Of a stretch of DNA of 64,000 nt, positions 1 through 9,491 are shown piece by piece. Both the position numbers and the translations under genes were made by a program. The stretch is from assembly GCA_947495915.1 (NCBI GenBank), contig CANMAW010000008.1, positions 1 through 64,000 of the forward strand, written 5' to 3'. The notes beneath the pieces were generated by a model. It did not search any database and had not been told where the DNA came from. It saw nothing but the letters and a program-made list of their open reading frames with translations. Source of the stretch: Maribacter algarum (ex Lu et al. 2025) (nom. illeg.) (GTDB lineage Bacteria; Bacteroidota; Bacteroidia; Flavobacteriales; Flavobacteriaceae). Every line of letters begins with the position of its first letter. Positions within the stretch are counted from its first letter, which is position 1.

Positions 1-3000
1 CTTGTAATGCTGCTTCACCTACAAAGAAATACTGATCAATGCTAGCATCGTTTTGCAATTCTTGTAAACTAACTCCACTAGCAAAAGGTGAACTAGAAAC
101 AAAAACGTAGAAGTTATTCAAGCGAGACTGTAAGGCATCACTCCTATTAAAAATGCTCACTTGTTCTATACTATATTCTGCACCTAAGTCTAATTGCCAC
201 CAAGGGTTAATTTCATTTGTGGTATGTTGCAAGTCTGCACTCCATGGCGAACTACCATTTGTAATTCCATCAATTGCCAAAGAGGCAAGTCCATTACCAT
301 AAGTACTTGATTGACTCGCTGTACCTGATAACGCCACATTGGTTAGCGCACAACCATCGTCAACATCAACCGTAGAATTTGCGGCATAATTACCATCATT
401 ACTTGTAACGGTAATGCTTGCATTACCTTCAGATATTCCCGTAACTAATCCGGTTGAGTCAACTGTAGCAATATTTTCATCACTAGAAGACCAAGTCACT
501 GATACATCGGTGGCATCAGAAGGTGTAATGGTGGCTGTAAGCTGTTGGGTAGCACCAACCGCTAAAGTTAAAGTGCTTATATCAACACTAATTCCCGTGA
601 CTGCAATTGTTGCAACCTCAACAGTTATATCTGTAGAAGCCTCATAACTACCATCATTTGTTATTACGGTTATTGTAGCGGTTCCTTGTGAAATCGTCGT
701 AACCAATCCACTTGAATTCACTGTAGCTACTGATGTATCACTTGAAACCCACATAACGGAAGTATCATCAGCGTTTGAAGGACTCACCGTAGCGGTTAAC
801 TGCTGGGTTACCCCTTCGATTAAAGTCAACGATTCTGGAGTAACCGCCACATCTGAAACATTTACTACTGGCGGGCCATTAAAAAAGTCAAAAGCAGTAC
901 ATGGAATTACCTGAAAGGGCTCCGTACCATTTCCATTACTTGGTTTTCTCCAGCCAACAGATAAGTTATCACCACCACCACGTTCATTCATCAACGCTTC
1001 AATGTAATAATTTTGACCTGCAACTAAATCAATTCCAGCAGACTTTTGTGTAGCGAATTTATTCCATTCTCCATCATACGACCAATTATCATGGTATGCG
1101 ATTCTTACTTTGTTATTTTCGCTATCCGTTGTACTTAAACTTAACTCCACATTATCATCCCCCGTTACCCAAAAATAATAAGTACCTGTTTCCGGTGCTT
1201 TTAATAGCCCTTTTACCCGAACCCCATAATCATCATCCACGTTTATTGGAATTCGAAATTCATCTAATTCATTAGTTTCACTTGGGTTGTTAGGAAAATT
1301 TGCATTAGCCCGTAACTCTGCCAATGTCGTACCTGGTACATTTGTAAAAGTTTCCATAATGATTCGGTCAGTACAAGGCTCGGGATCTAACTGACTTATC
1401 CAATCATCAATTAATTGCACGGCATTTTGGTCAAGCTTATTTTTTGCAATTGGAGGCATTCGTATTGCAGGATCTGTACTATTCACCCGATGATACAAAA
1501 TCGATGTTTCAGGGTTACCTGCATCTACAATTTTTTCGTTAGGAATTCCCAACGGTAAATATGGAGAAGCGGTCAATAATCCTGTTTGAACTATATCAAG
1601 ATTCAATCTCAAATCAAAATCACCACGGTTACCCGTTCCAGGTTGATGGCAATAAGCACAATTTAGATCCATATATGATCTTGCTTTTTCGTCTATAGTT
1701 GCAGTTACATCATTAATTGATTTAGAAGTCAATATGGTATTTGTATCAGCGTCAGATATCGCTTGATCCAATATACCCAAATGACTTAAAGTTACCAATT
1801 GATTTGCGGTGCGACCCGTTTCTTCATAGGTATAATCTTTATTCAAATAGCGTGCTCGCGTACCGAGTGTACCTCCTGTAGCTGGGTTGTGACAAGTAAT
1901 ACAATCAATGTTACTAGGATAGCTCCAAGTTTGAACTTCGGTACTACCATCAGTTTTTACAATATTTATATCTTCATCTAAACCACCTGTTAATAGCTCA
2001 GCGTCGGTTTGTTGATCATTCCATTTATAGGTGACAAAATAAAAGTTACCGTCATCGGCTTTAATTGAAAAACGTGTTTCTAAGCGTTTTGTAACTGTAG
2101 GATTATTTTCATTTATTGGCAATTCGAAATGTTTGACTAAAACCGTTCCAATTGGAAAATCCCAGTCCCCATCTTCTGAATAGTTGATCTTTTCAGCAGC
2201 CGTGTCATGGCTACCATCATTATTGTTTGGTATGGCCATCCAGCGTTTTTTTAACGCTCCGTCTGACCAAAAAGATTCCACCAAATCATAAGGTACTAGC
2301 CCATCGGTTGGAGTTAAATTTGAGAGGTTTGAAAATGCTCCTGTTTGAGAGAGAAATCTGGGTGTATTTCCGAAGCCAGAATTTTTTGAAGTAAGCTTGA
2401 ATAACGAAGAACTACCCTGTTTTAATATATATAATTCTCCTTGTTTATCTTCTCCGAAAGAAATTATATTGGTAGACGTAAAATTTCCGTATTGCTCATA
2501 AGAACCAGTATTTATATTGACTGTGAAAATTTCTTCACCGTTACCGTAATCTGCACAAATATATTTTCCATGTAATTCTGGCACTTCGTTACCACGATAT
2601 ACAAACCCCCCGATGATGGCGTTTGCCTCTGCTCTTGGAAAGGACACCAAAGGTCGCTCATGTGGCATATCATTGTATAATTTATCAACACAGAAAGTAC
2701 TATAATAAAGCCCCTCATAAAGTGGCCAACCAAAATTCTTACCCTTTTTGATTATGTTAATTTCTTCATGGCGTCCACCACCAATTTCACCAACATATAA
2801 CTCACCTGTGTTACGGTCTTTTGTCATTCGGTGTGGGTTTCTATGCCCCATACTATAATATTCTTCGAAATTTTCGCCAGTGGGACTTAAAAAAGGATTG
2901 TCATTTGGTATGTAATATCCAACCCCAGTAATTTCATCAAAATAGCCATGATCATCTGGCATAGTTCTTACTGGCGGATGGCTTTTGTTGCTATCTTGAT

Positions 3001-3736
3001 CAACATCAAATCGAAGTACACCTCCGTCTAGATTATTATGAATGTCTTGCGATTTTTTAAAAGCTGTTTGATCGCCTGTAGTTAAATATAAAAATCCATC
3101 ATCACCAAACAGCAAACCTCCTCCCCTATGGGTTGTACCATACATTCTTAGTTTTAGCATAACTTGTTCCGATGATGGTTGCATCGTTAAGGTAGTCGGG
3201 TTCATTTCATATCTAGCAAGTATTAGAAAATTACCCCAATATTCTTCACTATTACAACTTTGGGTCGTATAATTATTTGGAAAATCGTTACTGTTTTGAT
3301 CTTCTGTAGTGTAATAAACATAAACGTAATTATTACCCGGTGAACCATAATTCGGGTGTAATGTTAACCCAAGAAAGCCTCCATCCCAAACAACTCCTAC
3401 CTTTTCTGAAAGGTCAATTACTAAATTTTTATTTGTTACTGAGGGAGTTTTATCAAACCAATATATTCTACCATCTCTTTGACCGACAATAATTTTATTA
3501 CCTGTAGGCAATTCATTAAATGTCAAAGGTGAGTCGAATGATAAATTTGGAAACACGGGCTCATACGGCAAACCTTGTGGTAAACTTGCCGGAAAGTTAT
3601 TATTCAAATAACTACCCATTGGTTTTGCATTATCTAAACCTGAACCAGCGAAAAATGGTATTGCGCTCATTAACAGAAATGATATTGCTAAAGCTAAATA
3701 TGTTTTGGGGTTTTGTTGGAGTAATTTTGTATTCAT
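1..3736 (-). CDS. Secreted modular PQQ-type sugar dehydrogenase / diheme cytochrome / PA14 / Big_2 / discoidin protein (partial)
   Basis: The reading frame starts at the ATG ending at 3736 and is still open at the left edge, giving about 1245 residues without a C-terminus. In order: a signal peptide (about 1-30); a glucose/sorbosone dehydrogenase-type beta-propeller (about 45-445, with GHRNPHRM and YVGEIGGG); a cytochrome-like region with two heme c motifs, CITCH near 611 and CAYCH near 694; a PA14-like domain (about 785-950); two bacterial Ig-like (Big_2) repeats (about 957-1122); and the start of an F5/8 type C (discoidin) carbohydrate-binding domain from about 1130 to the edge. The propeller family oxidises sugars with PQQ; fused hemes would accept the electrons, and PA14 and discoidin modules usually bind glycans. 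The heme region resembles SO2930-type diheme cytochromes. Activity and substrate are inferred. A type IX secretion tail could lie beyond the edge. Confidence 0.85.
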   Translation of the reverse strand, partial: MNTKLLQQNPKTYLALAISFLLMSAIPFFAGSGLDNAKPMGSYLNNNFPASLPQGLPYEPVFPNLSFDSPLTFNELPTGNKIIVGQRDGRIYWFDKTPSVTNKNLVIDLSEKVGVVWDGGFLGLTLHPNYGSPGNNYVYVYYTTEDQNSNDFPNNYTTQSCNSEEYWGNFLILARYEMNPTTLTMQPSSEQVMLKLRMYGTTHRGGGLLFGDDGFLYLTTGDQTAFKKSQDIHNNLDGGVLRFDVDQDSNKSHPPVRTMPDDHGYFDEITGVGYYIPNDNPFLSPTGENFEEYYSMGHRNPHRMTKDRNTGELYVGEIGGGRHEEINIIKKGKNFGWPLYEGLYYSTFCVDKLYNDMPHERPLVSFPRAEANAIIGGFVYRGNEVPELHGKYICADYGNGEEIFTVNINTGSYEQYGNFTSTNIISFGEDKQGELYILKQGSSSLFKLTSKNSGFGNTPRFLSQTGAFSNLSNLTPTDGLVPYDLVESFWSDGALKKRWMAIPNNNDGSHDTAAEKINYSEDGDWDFPIGTVLVKHFELPINENNPTVTKRLETRFSIKADDGNFYFVTYKWNDQQTDAELLTGGLDEDINIVKTDGSTEVQTWSYPSNIDCITCHNPATGGTLGTRARYLNKDYTYEETGRTANQLVTLSHLGILDQAISDADTNTILTSKSINDVTATIDEKARSYMDLNCAYCHQPGTGNRGDFDLRLNLDIVQTGLLTASPYLPLGIPNEKIVDAGNPETSILYHRVNSTDPAIRMPPIAKNKLDQNAVQLIDDWISQLDPEPCTDRIIMETFTNVPGTTLAELRANANFPNNPSETNELDEFRIPINVDDDYGVRVKGLLKAPETGTYYFWVTGDDNVELSLSTTDSENNKVRIAYHDNWSYDGEWNKFATQKSAGIDLVAGQNYYIEALMNERGGGDNLSVGWRKPSNGNGTEPFQVIPCTAFDFFNGPPVVNVSDVAVTPESLTLIEGVTQQLTATVSPSNADDTSVMWVSSDTSVATVNSSGLVTTISQGTATITVITNDGSYEASTDITVEVATIAVTGISVDISTLTLAVGATQQLTATITPSDATDVSVTWSSSDENIATVDSTGLVTGISEGNASITVTSNDGNYAANSTVDVDDGCALTNVALSGTASQSSTYGNGLASLAIDGITNGSSPWSADLQHTTNEINPWWQLDLGAEYSIEQVSIFNRSDALQSRLNNFYVFVSSSPFASGVSLQELQNDASIDQYFFVGEAALQ

Positions 3737-3917
3737 TTAGTGTGGTTATGGTAGAATACACAAAGGAATACGATTCTGTCACACTATTAATTGGTTCTCG
3801 TTGTTCTGCCTCTAAATTCGTTAAAATGTATAATCTTACTAAAACTTATTCACTACTAAAAACTACTGCTATTCAAAGACTTACTACATAATTACACTAT
3901 CAATACTTTGACCAATT
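3737..3917. other. Intergenic region upstream of the quinoprotein and downstream of the CusB-like gene
   Basis: This 181-base spacer precedes the minus-strand gene starting at 3736 and follows the end of the CusB-like gene. It must hold the promoter of the quinoprotein. I see no exact TAnnTTTG element and no convincing terminator hairpin in it. Confidence 0.4.
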
Positions 3918-5633
3918 TCAATTAAGCACTTGTTGAATTTTACCACAAGTGAGCATTTTTTTTCCATAAAAAGGATTTAATATTTCCTTACTATAGCTAA
4001 GCCAAGTGCCGCCAGAATTGTCATCAAAGCAATCACAATGCTGAACATATATCGTGGTATTGATATTCTTTAATTCTGCGGTTAAAACCATCATAATTTC
4101 CGAAAGATTATGAAATGACTTTCGTTGAATTTCAATATTTTTAGATTGAGAAATTAGAATAAGTGCCTTTTCAATTTCTTTTATTTCTAGCATAGATTTT
4201 TCCCCTAATAAAGAATTGCTTTTTAATTGGTCATGAAATTCAATGGCGTTTTCTGAGCTTAATTTATGGTTAGACTCGATCAACGAATTTTTCAATTTCA
4301 TATAAGCTTCTAAAAATAGTTCAAAATTTTCTTTTAGTGTAACATTCACATTAATCGGTAATTTCATTTCCATAGCATCCATTTTATCTGAAAGCTTTTC
4401 GTTTTCATTAGTGGCTGACATCATAGATTTTTTACCTGCTAATTCTGCTGCCGCGTCTATAGTAAAAGTACCTTCTACCACCACTTCATCTCCTATAGCT
4501 AAACCATCGAGCACCTCATAATAATCACCAATTTGTTTGCCTAACTCAATCTCTTTAAACTCAAAAACAGGTTTATCTTTTAACGGTTTTAAATAAACCA
4601 CCGATCTTTTACCGGTCCATAAAACCGCTTTTTTGGGAATCATAACTGCTGTAGATGAATTGGCTTTAGAGGTTAATGTGGCCTCTGCGAACATTCCTGG
4701 TTTAAGTATACCATTATTATTCTTTAATACAACACGCACTGCTACTGTACGTTTTGTTTCGTCCATAATTGGTTCAATAAAATTTACTTTAGCACTGATC
4801 TTATTTGTTGAAGAACCCTTTACATAAACATTTACCTCTTGTCCAACCTCAATATTATCTAATTGGTTTTCATACGCATCAAATACTGCCCAAACACTTC
4901 TTAAATCAGAGGTTCTGAATAAGGGGTCTCCTTCTTTATAAAAATCACCCTCGTTAGCAGAAACATTCACAATAGTACCAGAAACCTCAGAATATATGGG
5001 GAAGTTTACAATAGGTTTTCCTTGTGCTAACATAGTATCAATTTGAGCATCAGTCATTTTCCATAGCCCAGCAGTATTTCTTGCTGCGTCATATAGATTT
5101 TTATGGGTTTCTCGATAAGAAATTGACCCCAATAATTTGTCTTGCGCTAAATACAAATCTGGAGCATAAATAAAGCCTATTTTTTGTCCCTTATAGATTT
5201 TAGCCCCAATGGTATTCGCATACAGTTTTTCTATCCTTCCATCAAACAAAGATGTTTGAACAGCATCAGTTTTCTTATTAGAGTATATTTTTCCAGATAA
5301 ACGAATCAATTCATTCTTATGGCTATTAACTGAACTAATTACTAGCGTTTCAGTATTTGCCAAAGCCAAGGCTTCAACACTCATTTCAAATTGAGAATCA
5401 TTTAGTTCTGAAGAAATATCTTGTACTAAAACCAAATCCATAGCACAGACAGGGCATTTACCTTCTCTTTCATGAATCACTTTAGGATGCATAGAGCAAG
5501 TCCACTTATCCGTATGATTTATTTCCATATTTTGATGACTAGTAGCACCTGATTCTAAGTCACCAAAAAATATGTAGCCTAAAAAAAGACCTACCAATAA
5601 AATAGTAAAATACACACCAATTTTACGTAACAT
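3918..5633 (-). CDS. CusB-type RND efflux periplasmic adaptor with heavy-metal-binding and DUF3347 domains
   Basis: 571 residues. An N-terminal membrane anchor (about 5-24) is followed by a heavy-metal-binding domain in which W44, C46, H49, C60, C63 and M65 are visible (CSMHP and CPVCAMDL). Next come the lipoyl/barrel-sandwich and beta-barrel parts of a membrane-fusion protein (about 75-410). A C-terminal DUF3347-like domain (about 430-571) carries a CDC pair at 533-535 and a late Cys at 563. It should bridge the inner-membrane pump to an outer-membrane channel and pass Cu(I)/Ag(I)-type metal to the pump. The start lies 6 bases after the stop of the CusA-like gene, so the two are one operon. 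No TolC/CusC-type gene lies next to it. Metal specificity is inferred from the Cys/Met/His content. Confidence 0.9.
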   Translation of the reverse strand: MLRKIGVYFTILLVGLFLGYIFFGDLESGATSHQNMEINHTDKWTCSMHPKVIHEREGKCPVCAMDLVLVQDISSELNDSQFEMSVEALALANTETLVISSVNSHKNELIRLSGKIYSNKKTDAVQTSLFDGRIEKLYANTIGAKIYKGQKIGFIYAPDLYLAQDKLLGSISYRETHKNLYDAARNTAGLWKMTDAQIDTMLAQGKPIVNFPIYSEVSGTIVNVSANEGDFYKEGDPLFRTSDLRSVWAVFDAYENQLDNIEVGQEVNVYVKGSSTNKISAKVNFIEPIMDETKRTVAVRVVLKNNNGILKPGMFAEATLTSKANSSTAVMIPKKAVLWTGKRSVVYLKPLKDKPVFEFKEIELGKQIGDYYEVLDGLAIGDEVVVEGTFTIDAAAELAGKKSMMSATNENEKLSDKMDAMEMKLPINVNVTLKENFELFLEAYMKLKNSLIESNHKLSSENAIEFHDQLKSNSLLGEKSMLEIKEIEKALILISQSKNIEIQRKSFHNLSEIMMVLTAELKNINTTIYVQHCDCFDDNSGGTWLSYSKEILNPFYGKKMLTCGKIQQVLN

Positions 5634-5639
5634 ACTTTA

Positions 5640-8600
5640 TCACCTATTTTTATTATAAACCGTTTCTTCTCGCCAGCAATACAATAATGGCACTACAAAC
5701 AAGGTAATTAGAACCATTAGCATCCCACCCAAACAAGGTATGGCCATGGGTATCATTATACTTGCTCCTTTGCCAGTAGCAGTTAATATGGGCAATAAGG
5801 CTAATATAGTTGTTGCCGTTGTCATCAAACAAGGGCGTAATCTTTTTTTCCCTGCCGCGACTACCTTATTTCTTATGTCTTCGATATTTGCTGGTTGTAC
5901 TTTGTTGAATGATTGATTTAGATAAGTAGCCATAACAACTCCATCATCAGTAGCTATACCAAACAGAGCTATAAAACCAACCCAGACAGCGACACTTAAA
6001 TTTACTGTTTGAACATTAAATACTTCTCGAAGGTTTAATGAACCAAAATTTATATTTAAGAACCATGATTGACCAAACAACCACAATAATATAAAACCAC
6101 CAGCAAAGGCAACTGCAATACTTGAAAAAACCGTTAATGCAGTAACAATTGATTTAAATTGTAAATAAAGTATAATTATTATCAAAAACAAACAAAGGGG
6201 TATTACAAACCTAAGCGTCTTTTCTGCCTCTAAATGATCTTTATAGGTGCCACTTACTTCATAGTTAACCCCGGTAGGTACTTTTAACTCATTTGATTTA
6301 ATCCTTCTCTGAATTTCTTGTTCAATATTAAAAACAGCCGTTACCTCTGAAACTTCATTTAGCTTATCGAAAATTACATATGAGGTTAAGTAACCGTCTT
6401 CGCTTTTAATTTGTTGAGGACCTTTTTCATAATTAATACTTACCAATTCATTGATAGGAATAGTTGCGCCATTTGGTAAATCAACATAAATTGCAGCCAA
6501 TTCTTCCGGAGAACTTCTGAGTTCTCTAGGGTACCGAACTCGAATTCCATAGCGTTCTCTTCCATCAATTACTTCAGAAATGACCTTTCCTCCAACAGCA
6601 ATTTCTATTAAACTTTGAATTTTTTCAATAGACAGGCCATACTTTGCAATTTTATTTCGATGAATATCGAATAATAAGTAGGGCTTACCACTTACCCTAT
6701 CTGCATATACTGATGCTGGTGAAATTCCATCTGTAGATTTAAGAATCTTCTCTATTTCCAACCCAAATCGTTCAACTTCATTTTGGTTTTGACCTTTTAT
6801 TTTAATACCCAAAGAACTTCTCATTCCCGTTTGTAGCATCACTAACCTAGTTTCAATGGGTTGAAGTTTAGGTGCTACTGTTACACCCGGTAATTCTGTA
6901 ACCTTTATTATTTCTTTCCAAATATCATCGGCACTTCTAATATGTTTTCGCCAGTTTCTATAATATTCACCAAAAGTGTCGGGCACTAAGTCATTTTTTG
7001 TTACGGAAATTCCTGATGAGATAAACTTTCCGCCTTTCGTTTCAAATTCACCATTATAATTTACCCTGAACTTCATTGGGTTACCGTTATTATCTAGAAT
7101 GTATTCTGATTTATAATGAATTAAATTCTCATACATCGATAAGGGTGCAGGATCTAATGATGATGATGTTCTACCCGCTTTTCCGACCACATAAGCCACC
7201 TCAGGAATGGAAGCGACTGCTATATCTAATTTTTTTAAAACCTTATTATTTTCTTGAACACCTGCATGTGGTAATGAGGTAGGCATCAGTAGAAACTCAC
7301 CTTCATCTAAACGAGGCATAAATTCTTTTTGCGTATTCAAAGCGATAACGACTCCTGAACAAATCAATACTACGGGAATTAATACGGCGATTTTTTTATG
7401 ACTAAGAATCCAATTTAAAACACTCTCATAGTATTTATTTAAAAAATAAATTGGGGCTAAAACTATAATAATCATCAAGACCACAAACAAAAAATTACCA
7501 ATCCAACCGATTTCATAGGCCAAGGGTCGCCAGTATTTTGCTAAACAGGTGGTAATCAAAATAACAGCAAAAACAATAGATGTATTTTGGTAGTTTTTAT
7601 CGCTTATTTTATGGTAATATTTTAACGCTGCTAAAATTCCAAAAGTTAAAGCAATAAGTCCTAATAAATTGCCATAATACAGAGAGATACCTCCCAACAA
7701 ACAAATTGTTATTTCAAATAAATAGTAATTGCGTTTGAAGTAGTTTTTATTTAGAACTAAAGCTGCAATTGGGGGAATTACAAAAACTGTGATCAGCAGC
7801 GCCACCAGTAAAGCAACTGATTTTGTAAAAGCCAAAGGGGCAAATAATTTTCCAGCTACTCCAGTTAAACTAAAAACAGGTATAAAACTTATAACGGTCG
7901 TTAAACCACCTGTTATTATAGCTCCTGAAACTTCCTTGCTTGCCTCTAAAATACTAATACTCAATGGCCGGGTTGGATTATTATTACGAACCCTAACAAT
8001 ATTCTCAGAAAGAATAATGGCCATATCTACAACAGTACCTATCGCTATAGCAATTCCTGATAATGCGACGATATTCGCTTCAACACCAAACAGTTTCATT
8101 ATTACAAATACTGCCATTACAGTTACCGGTAATAATGCTGATATTAATAATGCTACCTTCAAATTTCGAAGCATTACTAACATTACCAACACCGTTATTA
8201 ATATTTCTAACCAAAGTGCTTTATGGAGCGTTTTTAAAGTACCTTGCACCAAGTTCGCACGATCATAAAAAGGAATGATTTTTAATTTAGAAATACTTCC
8301 ATCGCTTAAAACTTTTTCAGGTAACCCTGCAGAAATCTCATTAATTTTACTTTTAATGTTAGCTACTACTCGCATAGGATTCTCGCTATAAGAAGCAGTC
8401 ACGACCCCTCCAACCACTTCGGCACCACCTTTATCTAAAATTCCTCTTCGTGGTGCTGGCCCCCATCTTACTTTTGCGATATCTCTAATATAAATAGGAG
8501 TAAAATCATTAGAAACAACACTTGTACTCTCTATATCTTCAATTGAATTAATATAGCCTAAACCTCTAACGAAATACTCCGCTTTATTGATTTCAATAGT

Positions 8601-9314
8601 TTGTGCACCTACATCACTATTACTTGACTTAATAGCTTTAACCACTTGCTCTAAAGAGATACCATATTGGCGCATTTGTTCGGGTATAACATCAATTTGA
8701 TATTCTTTAACAAAACCACCAACAGATGCTACTTCAGATACTCCTTCTGTACTACTCAAACCATTTTTAACATAGAAATCTTGAATAGACCTTAATTCTT
8801 GCAAACTCCATCCTCCAGTTACTTCTCCGTTGTCATTTCTTCCTTCTAAGGTATACCAAAACACTTGCCCCAATGCCGTTGCATCAGGACCTAATTCAGG
8901 ATGAACGCCCTTTGGAAAAAAATAAGAGGAAATTGTACTTAACTTTTCTAAAATTCTGCTTCGTGCCCAATAAAAATCAACATTATCTTCGAATATGATG
9001 TAAATCATCGAATAACCAAACATCGAACTACTTCGAACAGTTTTTACTTTAGAGATACCCATCAGCTTTGAGGTTAGCGGATAAGTGATTTGATTTTCAA
9101 TATCTTGAGGTGATTGACCTTGCCATTCGGTAAATACAATTTGTTGATTTTCACCAAGATTAGGAATAGCATCTGTTGCCACTGCATAATTTGGCAAAAA
9201 CGAAAACTTATAATTAAATGGTGATACTATGGCACCCAAAATTAAAACTAGAATTACAGCAAAAACTATAATCAGCTTATTCTCGATTACCAACTTTATG
9301 CTTTTGTTCAGCAT
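5640..9314 (-). CDS. CusA/CzcA-family heavy-metal RND efflux pump
   Basis: 1224 residues, first gene of a two-gene operon with the adaptor. It has the RND plan: TM1 near the N-terminus, a periplasmic porter domain with the CusA-like ATDAIPNLGENQ and VRSSSMFGYSMIYI stretches, the TM4 region with D430 (GTVVDMAIILSEN) in the proton-relay position, a second porter domain (ETRLVMLQTGMRSSLGIKI, as in CusA), and a C-terminal TM bundle with GIATDDGVVM. It should export Cu(I)/Ag(I)-like ions from periplasm and cytoplasm using proton motive force. It is about 170 residues longer than E. coli CusA. Much of the excess is an extra hydrophobic block at about 523-628, between TM6 and TM7, with roughly four additional predicted helices. 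Exact metal is not decided by sequence. Confidence 0.92.
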   Translation of the reverse strand: MLNKSIKLVIENKLIIVFAVILVLILGAIVSPFNYKFSFLPNYAVATDAIPNLGENQQIVFTEWQGQSPQDIENQITYPLTSKLMGISKVKTVRSSSMFGYSMIYIIFEDNVDFYWARSRILEKLSTISSYFFPKGVHPELGPDATALGQVFWYTLEGRNDNGEVTGGWSLQELRSIQDFYVKNGLSSTEGVSEVASVGGFVKEYQIDVIPEQMRQYGISLEQVVKAIKSSNSDVGAQTIEINKAEYFVRGLGYINSIEDIESTSVVSNDFTPIYIRDIAKVRWGPAPRRGILDKGGAEVVGGVVTASYSENPMRVVANIKSKINEISAGLPEKVLSDGSISKLKIIPFYDRANLVQGTLKTLHKALWLEILITVLVMLVMLRNLKVALLISALLPVTVMAVFVIMKLFGVEANIVALSGIAIAIGTVVDMAIILSENIVRVRNNNPTRPLSISILEASKEVSGAIITGGLTTVISFIPVFSLTGVAGKLFAPLAFTKSVALLVALLITVFVIPPIAALVLNKNYFKRNYYLFEITICLLGGISLYYGNLLGLIALTFGILAALKYYHKISDKNYQNTSIVFAVILITTCLAKYWRPLAYEIGWIGNFLFVVLMIIIVLAPIYFLNKYYESVLNWILSHKKIAVLIPVVLICSGVVIALNTQKEFMPRLDEGEFLLMPTSLPHAGVQENNKVLKKLDIAVASIPEVAYVVGKAGRTSSSLDPAPLSMYENLIHYKSEYILDNNGNPMKFRVNYNGEFETKGGKFISSGISVTKNDLVPDTFGEYYRNWRKHIRSADDIWKEIIKVTELPGVTVAPKLQPIETRLVMLQTGMRSSLGIKIKGQNQNEVERFGLEIEKILKSTDGISPASVYADRVSGKPYLLFDIHRNKIAKYGLSIEKIQSLIEIAVGGKVISEVIDGRERYGIRVRYPRELRSSPEELAAIYVDLPNGATIPINELVSINYEKGPQQIKSEDGYLTSYVIFDKLNEVSEVTAVFNIEQEIQRRIKSNELKVPTGVNYEVSGTYKDHLEAEKTLRFVIPLCLFLIIIILYLQFKSIVTALTVFSSIAVAFAGGFILLWLFGQSWFLNINFGSLNLREVFNVQTVNLSVAVWVGFIALFGIATDDGVVMATYLNQSFNKVQPANIEDIRNKVVAAGKKRLRPCLMTTATTILALLPILTATGKGASIMIPMAIPCLGGMLMVLITLFVVPLLYCWREETVYNKNR

Positions 9315-9331
9315 ACTTTATCGAATCAGAC

Positions 9332-9370
9332 TTTGAAAAAGTGCAAATAAATACTATAATTTGAAAAAGT
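9332..9370. repeat. Direct repeat pair upstream of the CusA-like gene
   Basis: The 11-mer TTTGAAAAAGT occurs at 9332-9342 and again at 9360-9370, 28 bases apart, inside the 177-base spacer upstream of the efflux operon. The first copy sits in a near-palindrome (ACTTT-gaa-AAAGT). It could be a regulator site for metal induction; the sequence shows only the repeat. Confidence 0.4.
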
Positions 9371-9491
9371 CTAAAAAAATTACCTGAGGGTGTAATATAA
9401 TCGTTAAAGCATCCGTATTAATAGATTTTACACTAATTACGTAGTTATTACAACTAACTTTTATAATTTGATCACACTCGAAACCAATTTA

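Noticed and set aside
3520-3891. Plus-strand open frame over the start of the quinoprotein gene
   Set aside because: It is antisense to the signal peptide and first strands of a clearly coding minus-strand gene and shows no family features.
7789-8268. 159-codon plus-strand frame inside the CusA-like gene
   Set aside because: It mirrors transmembrane codons of the pump on the other strand; low-complexity composition (Ile, Thr, Ala, Asn) and no recognisable domain.
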